From the NCBI GenBank assembly GCA_030017355.1, contig JASEIR010000088.1:1-9517 (forward strand): a stretch of 9,517 nt of DNA. Direction: 5' to 3'. Positions 5,550 through 9,517 of the stretch are shown here, one piece after another (within the stretch, counting starts at the first letter, position 1; every line of letters starts with the position of its first letter). Source of the DNA: Actinomycetota bacterium. GTDB lineage: Bacteria; Actinomycetota; Aquicultoria; Aquicultorales; Aquicultoraceae. Below the pieces are notes generated by a model. It made no database searches, had not been told where the DNA came from, and worked only from the letters and a program-made list of their open reading frames with translations. The translations under genes and the position numbers were made by a program.

Positions 5550-5704
5550 CCCCTCCCCTCAAGGGAGGGGAAATATAGAGCCTACCCTCCAAGGGAGGGG
5601 AAATATAGAGGGCCTAGCCCCTCCCCTCAAGGGAGGGGAATAGCCAAATACCCTCCCCCTTGAGAGGGAGCCCATATAATACCCTCCCCCTTGAGGGGGG
5701 AGGG
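5550..5704. repeat. Cluster of five C/T-G/A hairpin repeats
   Basis: Five similar palindromes of the form CCCCTCCC-loop-GGGAGGGG lie at about 5550-5570, 5585-5600, 5618-5638, 5652-5670 and 5682-5704. The first and third are identical over 21 nt. AAGGGAGGGGAAATATAGAG is repeated exactly at 5561-5580 and 5591-5610. The last has a 9-bp stem. All arms are pure pyrimidine then pure purine, so the tract can form cruciform or triplex-like structures. No coding function is supported. Confidence 0.75.
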
Positions 5705-5758
5705 ACAGGGTGGGGGTGAAAGATGGGCAGGAGACGAGGGGCCGGCAAAAGAAGAATT

Positions 5759-5866
5759 GTCATTGCGAGGGGCCTGCAGAGACGAGGGACCGTCTCAACT
5801 TCCTCTCAAGGAAGGTGAACAAAACTGTCATTACGAGGAGCCCGTCAGGGCGACGCGGCAATCTCT
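5759..5866. repeat. Two copies of a GTCATTGCGAGG-type dispersed repeat
   Basis: One copy begins GTCATTGCGAGGGGCC at 5759. A second, GTCATTACGAGGAGCCC, begins at 5827 and runs through GCGACGCGGCAATCTC to 5866. This matches the intergenic repeat type (GTCATTGCGAGG...GCAATCT) found in many environmental bacterial genomes. An open frame at 5691-5966 is only a translation of these repeats. Confidence 0.7.
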
Positions 5867-6022
5867 AATAAAGGCAGACCGAAGACTGGAGACGGAGGAC
5901 GGGCAAGAGCAGACCGGAGACCGGGGAGAGGCAAAACAACTATCATTAAAACAACCGTCATTCTAAAAGCCTCAAGCCTAAGAGTGAAACAGAAATTTGG
6001 AAAATATGATTTACCTTATGGC

Positions 6023-6058
6023 CCTTCAGGCCTGTCCTGAGCGCAGTCGAAGGGATGA
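6023..6058. repeat. CCTGAGCGCAGTCGAAGG-type dispersed repeat
   Basis: The segment CCTTCAGGCCTGTCCTGAGC and onward to GCAGTCGAAGGGATGA (6023-6058) is a member of the CCTGAGC-GTCGAAGG family of imperfect palindromes common between genes of uncultured bacteria. It is a different family from the GTCATTGCGAGG copies upstream. Confidence 0.65.
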
Positions 6059-6210
6059 TAAAAAAAGTATAAGCTTTAGGATGACAAGAAGTAGGATGAA
6101 ATAAAAGTGATGAACTTCAGGATGACAAAAAAGTAATGGGCTTTAGGGTGATAAAAAAGTGCGGGGTGACGGATGGTAAGTTGCAGGATGGCAAATAGTA
6201 AAATGCGAAA
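6053..6210. repeat. Degenerate GGATGACAAAAAAGT minisatellite
   Basis: Variants of GGATGACAAAAAAGTA, often followed by GGCTTTA or ACTTCA, recur at about 6053, 6079, 6094, 6120 and 6146, then more weakly at 6164, 6171 and 6186. Three of the spacings are 26 nt. It looks like decayed tail sequence of the neighbouring dispersed repeat. It runs to within 60 nt of the DedA gene and holds no gene. Confidence 0.55.
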
Positions 6211-6267
6211 TCCTTAGACATAACCTTTAAGGGTTTAAAAATATTCACAAGACGTATTGGAGCATCA

Positions 6268-6897
6268 ATGCGTTCGTTTGTAATGCACTTGGTCAATATT
6301 GCCTTAGCTTATGGCGTCATAGGTCTTGGCGTTGGAACATTTTTAGAAAGCCTTGGGGTGCCTTTTGCTTCAATTGCCTTACCTTTGGTTGCAGGCAGCT
6401 TGATCTCTAATGGCAAGATAACATTTTTTGCAGCTCTTCTTGCCTCAACTTCAGGCCTTGTTCTTGGATCCACTGCCAGCTACTACATTGGATATTTTGG
6501 AATAAGAGTTTTTCGCAAAACACAAAATAAGCCGCCCTCTCGGCTCATGCAAGTTTTCACGCAATTCTTAGACCGCTATGGGCTTCTTGCAATTGCAATA
6601 GCCCAGCTGTATGGGCCGCTAAGAACTTGGATATCTATTCCAGCAGGCGCAGCGCACATGGATATTAGAACCTTTATTGCTGCTACAGCAATTGGCGGAA
6701 TTGTTTATTGCGCCCTTGCAATTTCCTTTAGTATTGTAATCACTGGCTTTGTTAAGCACATCATCAAAAGATATTTCACTTTTACTTACATCCACATCTT
6801 GGCTGGCATTTTTGCTCTCGTGCTTTTAATATTTGGCGTATATCTTTTGATGTATAGAAAAACTTCAGGCTCTTCCAACCATAGCGGACTTAGCTAA
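6268..6897 (+). CDS. DedA/SNARE-associated family membrane protein, divergent
   Basis: 209 residues with GGAG at 6259-6262, five bases before ATG 6268. The DedA core is visible: FLESLGVPFASIALPLVAGSL (25-45, E27 conserved), a small-residue helix with Y72-G75 (56-80), LYGPLRTWISIPAGAAHM (114-131; R119, PAG) and two more helices (about 138-160 and 175-196). Bacterial DedA proteins are linked to flipping undecaprenyl-phosphate back across the membrane for wall synthesis. Two usual charged positions differ: the Glu of the PxPGE motif is Ser, and the first Arg of the GRF-P-R motif is Gln (Q113). Its substrate may therefore differ, or it may belong to a separate DedA branch. It converges on the glycosyltransferase gene with only 20 nt between stops. 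Confidence 0.88.
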   Translation: MRSFVMHLVNIALAYGVIGLGVGTFLESLGVPFASIALPLVAGSLISNGKITFFAALLASTSGLVLGSTASYYIGYFGIRVFRKTQNKPPSRLMQVFTQFLDRYGLLAIAIAQLYGPLRTWISIPAGAAHMDIRTFIAATAIGGIVYCALAISFSIVITGFVKHIIKRYFTFTYIHILAGIFALVLLIFGVYLLMYRKTSGSSNHSGLS

Positions 6898-6917
6898 CGA
6901 ATTTAGCTTCAGCAACA

Positions 6918-8075
6918 TCAAGCATCATACATTAGCTCATTATATATAGCACATGTTTTATCAACCATAGCTTTAATAGTAAACTTTTCGCTAACCAGCT
7001 TTTGGCCATTCTGGCTAAGAGTTTTTCCTAAACTCTTGTTATTTAGAAGCTCTTCAATTGCATCAGCTAGGGAAGCCTCGTCTGAAGGATTAACCAGCAA
7101 GCCAGTCTTTCTATCTTCTATTATATCAACAACCCCTCCAGACCTCGTTGAAATGACTGGCAAACCTAAAGACATAGCTTCTAAGATAGCTATACCAAAA
7201 GGCTCTGCAATCGATGCTAATACAAACACGTCTAAAGCTGCCAAGTACTGTCCTGGCTCATCGACAAACCCTAGAAACTTAACGTTTTGCGAAATTCCCA
7301 GCGCTCTAGCCTGGGCTATTAACTCATCCCGAAGCGGCCCATCGCCTATTACCAGCAGATGCATGTCAGAATGCTTTTTAATAAGCCTGCTAATGCTTTT
7401 TAATAAAACCTGATGACCCTTAAAGGGGACTAAACGGCCCATGGTGCCGATAAGCTTTACATTATCAGCAAAACCAAGGATCCTCCTTGCATTAAAGCTG
7501 CTCTTTCTATATGCTTCCCATTGTTTCATATCGATCCCATTTGGGATTATGGATACCTTATCTGACCTAACACCAATTTCATTTTTAAGATATCTGCCAA
7601 GTTCAGTAGACACAGCAATAACCCGGTCGGCTGCATTCAGCACACTCTTGCTTGCTTTTTTATAAACCAAAGCAAGAGCAGAAGGTTTTTGATCCAAGTT
7701 GCCCATATTTCTATCTAAGCCGCTTAGAAAGTTATGGATAGTGATGACCATGCATTTCGGCGGGCAAAAACGAGAGGCAAGCCAGCCTATTAAGGCAGCT
7801 TTATTGCCATGAACATGCAGTATATCCGGTCTGATCTTCCTTAATATACTAGCCACTAAGCAAGCTGAAATAATGTCATCTTTTAGTGAAATCTTATCAG
7901 CCATATCAACTCTAAAATAGTCAACACCTAGATTTTCAAGTGACGAAAAAAGCTTCTCTGAATGAGGGGAGATAACTATTGGTTCAAAGGAAAGCCTATC
8001 TAATCCACTTAGAAGCCCCTGGATGTGCGTCTGCATACCACCGCTGGTTTTTCTAACAAGGTAAGCTATGCGCAT
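6918..8075 (-). CDS. GT4-family glycosyltransferase (GT-B fold)
   Basis: 385 residues, a full-length retaining glycosyltransferase of family GT4. N-terminal domain: acceptor-side loop SGGMQTHI (11-18) and HVHG (87-90). Hinge and C-terminal domain: IPNGID (177-182), GRLVPFKG (213-220), GDGPLRDEL (244-252) and the nucleotide-sugar motif EPFGIAILE (E291 and E299, the EX7E pair), followed by GLPVISTRSGGVVDII (304-319). It should transfer a sugar from a nucleotide donor to a lipid-linked or glycan acceptor at the inner face of the membrane; the exact sugar cannot be told. The start is ATG 8075 on the minus strand, with GAGGTG ten bases upstream, a rather wide spacing. It is single on its strand, divergent from the second deacetylase gene. 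Confidence 0.92.
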   Translation of the reverse strand: MRIAYLVRKTSGGMQTHIQGLLSGLDRLSFEPIVISPHSEKLFSSLENLGVDYFRVDMADKISLKDDIISACLVASILRKIRPDILHVHGNKAALIGWLASRFCPPKCMVITIHNFLSGLDRNMGNLDQKPSALALVYKKASKSVLNAADRVIAVSTELGRYLKNEIGVRSDKVSIIPNGIDMKQWEAYRKSSFNARRILGFADNVKLIGTMGRLVPFKGHQVLLKSISRLIKKHSDMHLLVIGDGPLRDELIAQARALGISQNVKFLGFVDEPGQYLAALDVFVLASIAEPFGIAILEAMSLGLPVISTRSGGVVDIIEDRKTGLLVNPSDEASLADAIEELLNNKSLGKTLSQNGQKLVSEKFTIKAMVDKTCAIYNELMYDA

Positions 8076-8394
8076 TTGGCATTTACACCTCTATTACTAC
8101 CTTAGCGCAAACTATCTGCACTCTCGTTTGAATATGTTCAAGAAGCCAATTTTATATACCCAATTGCTAAGCAACCTGTTGCATTTTTAGCTCCTTATTT
8201 CTCAAAATCTTAAGCCTTTAAAAAGCGCAACTCCTGCGATGCCGTTGTTCACGCAAGCTTTGCCGTAAAACATTTAAGACGCCGCAAACCAAAATTTTGT
8301 AAGAAGGTTTAGCCTGGGGAATAAAGTCTAGGAATTTGCAAATTGATAACAAGTCCGCAAATCAAAACTGGGCCATTTATAAAAATAGAACGCA
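8076..8394. promoter_or_regulatory. Divergent intergenic region with palindromes
   Basis: This 319-nt gap must hold the promoters of both the glycosyltransferase (minus) and the second deacetylase (plus). It has no gene. Two palindromes are visible: GCAAC-CT-GTTGC (8171-8182) and the perfect 12-mer AATTTGCAAATT (8333-8344), the latter about 50 nt before the deacetylase ATG. A TATAAA at 8378-8383 could be a -10 box, but I see no matching -35. They are candidate operators only. Confidence 0.4.
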
Positions 8395-9354
8395 ATGATT
8401 TTTGATAATAAGCGCTTGCAGAAAAAAAGCGGAAGAAACCGGCTGGCAAGAATCTTAATTATCTTAGCCATCTTGTTGCTAACCGTAACCATCAATAGCA
8501 ATCATAAGACTAGTAATATGCAGATGTCTAGCATCAAGAACTTAACTAATCTTTTTCCAAAAAAGACAGCACCAAGAACTTCAGGCCAAGAACATAAGAA
8601 GAATAGAGCTAAATCATTTATTTACTTGCCATCGACTCATCGATCTGAACAGATTCCAGCTAGAAAACTTGAAGTCCCAAAAGCTATCCCAATTCTCATG
8701 TACCACCGCATAAACAACACCGCAACTTTCGGAAACTGCGTTGAGAGAAATTTGACTATTTCTGTGCAAACCTTCACCAACCAACTAAACTGGTTTCTTT
8801 CAAATGGTTATCACGTAGTAAGCCTCAACGAAGCCTTTGATGCGCTTTACTTGCATAAACCGCTGCCGATAAAACCAATTGTCCTAACTTTTGATGATGG
8901 AACAGCCGATGCTTATTACAATGTATATCCCATTCTCAAGAAGCGAGGCCTCACTGGCACATTTTTTGTCAAAGTGAAATGCGTAGATTCGGGAGACGGA
9001 CTTAACTGGGGAAAGGCAGTAGAGATGACTAACGGAGGAATGCAAATCGAATCTCACACGATGACGCATATCGATTTGTCTTTGGCCTCATCCGATGAAC
9101 TTCTGTACGAACTACAGAAATCTAAGAATTTATTGGAAAAACATCTCAGGCAAACAGTCCGCTTTCTGGCATACCCATCTGGCAGTTTTAATGACCAAGT
9201 AATAGCTGCTGCAAAGCGCTGTGGTTATTCAGCCGCACTCACCACTGAACCTGGGCTTTGCAGGCCAGGCGATAATCCCTTTAAGCTTAAACGCATCCGC
9301 ATATCGCGTGGCCAAGACCTAGGCTCTCTCTCATCTTTGCTTAACTGTAATTAG
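8395..9354 (+). CDS. Membrane-anchored polysaccharide deacetylase (PgaB/IcaB-like)
   Basis: 319 residues. A basic N-terminus is followed by one membrane helix or uncleaved signal (about 17-33) and a basic, low-complexity linker (about 35-95). The NodB-type catalytic domain (about 98-319) has PILMYHRI (99-106), LTFDDG (164-169; catalytic D167 and metal ligand D168), ESHTMTH (metal ligands H221 and H225), YPSG (260-263) and the closing strand KRIRISRG (299-306). The MYHRI start and YPSG motif are typical of the PgaB/IcaB branch, which deacetylates surface poly-N-acetylglucosamine, although peptidoglycan or other glycans are possible. ATG 8395 has no clear Shine-Dalgarno sequence; it is kept because the membrane helix needs this N-terminus. 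It is divergent from the glycosyltransferase, which could make its substrate. Confidence 0.92.
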   Translation: MIFDNKRLQKKSGRNRLARILIILAILLLTVTINSNHKTSNMQMSSIKNLTNLFPKKTAPRTSGQEHKKNRAKSFIYLPSTHRSEQIPARKLEVPKAIPILMYHRINNTATFGNCVERNLTISVQTFTNQLNWFLSNGYHVVSLNEAFDALYLHKPLPIKPIVLTFDDGTADAYYNVYPILKKRGLTGTFFVKVKCVDSGDGLNWGKAVEMTNGGMQIESHTMTHIDLSLASSDELLYELQKSKNLLEKHLRQTVRFLAYPSGSFNDQVIAAAKRCGYSAALTTEPGLCRPGDNPFKLKRIRISRGQDLGSLSSLLNCN

Positions 9355-9420
9355 AGACTTGAATTAGAGACTCAGTGATTTTGCAATTCGTTGTCTTTAG
9401 CTGTTAGAAAATTAGAAAAT

Positions 9421-9507
9421 GTCATCCCGAGCGAAGGCCAAAGCTTTCTACAAAGCTCTCTGAGATGTCATCCCGAGCGGAGGGCGATAGCCCGGAGTCG
9501 AGGGATC
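9421..9507. repeat. Two GTCATCCCGAGCG dispersed repeat units
   Basis: GTCATCCCGAGCGAAGG begins at 9421 and GTCATCCCGAGCGGAGG at 9467. The second includes a GGGC-GATA-GCCC hairpin (9482-9493) and ends GTCGAGGGATCT (9496-9507). This is another widespread intergenic repeat type. The 163 nt after the last gene hold nothing else. Confidence 0.7.
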
Positions 9508-9517
9508 TAAATAATAT

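Noticed and set aside
5550..5704. CRISPR array
   Set aside because: The repeats are palindromes with irregular spacing and low-complexity intervals, without unique spacers or cas genes.
5691..5966. Open frame of 91 codons in the repeat block
   Set aside because: It begins inside a hairpin repeat and its translation is that of GTCATTGCGAGG-type dispersed repeats. The composition is extreme (Gly, Glu, Arg rich), with no domain.
6892..6908. Hairpin AGCTAA/TTAGCT as a two-way terminator between DedA and the glycosyltransferase
   Set aside because: Only six A/T-rich pairs and no T tract on either side; too weak to call.
7036..7665. Two plus-strand open frames inside the glycosyltransferase
   Set aside because: They are shadows of the GT4 gene on the other strand and show no protein-like pattern.

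Overview
The window is about 9.5 kb of AT-rich bacterial DNA with Shine-Dalgarno-led genes, several TTG starts, one clear rho-independent terminator and long repeat-filled intergenic stretches. I see no rRNA, tRNA, CRISPR array or intact insertion sequence. Taxonomy cannot be fixed from it. A membrane-anchored LysM/NodB deacetylase, a UPF0280 protein and DUF5714/DUF5658 proteins fit an uncultured anaerobic, Gram-positive-type lineage (Actinobacteriota- or Firmicutes-adjacent); this is inference.

Layout. 1-463: non-coding leader with three separate perfect inverted repeats. 464-1656: a two-gene unit of a Cys/His-rich DUF5714 protein and a DUF5658 membrane protein with a Cys-rich, Arg-rich N-terminus. 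The DUF5714 frame is open upstream to 311 and encodes a further CxxC there, but has no ATG/GTG/TTG before 464. 1657-2110: a gene-poor gap with an AT-rich inverted-repeat element and a GC-rich repeat. 2111-2503: CoA-binding protein. 2504-2852: a leader with a sigma-28-type (FliA/SigD) promoter. 2853-3227: a small secreted coiled-coil protein, closed by a tandem-hairpin terminator. 3376-4104: UPF0280 (ApbE-like) protein. 4228-5319: membrane-anchored LysM plus NodB polysaccharide deacetylase. 5320-6267: about 0.95 kb of dispersed repeats and purine/pyrimidine hairpins, with no credible gene. 6268-6897: divergent DedA membrane protein. 6918-8075 (minus strand): GT4 glycosyltransferase. 8395-9354: second membrane-anchored polysaccharide deacetylase. 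9355-9517: repeats.

The right half reads as cell-envelope biology: two deacetylases acting on peptidoglycan or surface glycan, a cytosolic glycosyltransferase, and a DedA protein of the family linked to undecaprenyl-phosphate recycling. They are not one operon; the glycosyltransferase is on the opposite strand. The most interesting items are the DUF5714 start problem, the sigma-28-like promoter ahead of a small secreted coiled-coil protein, the nearly identical GC-rich repeats in inverted orientation around 2.1-5.3 kb, and the dense repeat block at 5.3-6.2 kb. No single new system is demonstrated; the DUF5714-DUF5658 pair with its structured leader is the best candidate for one.
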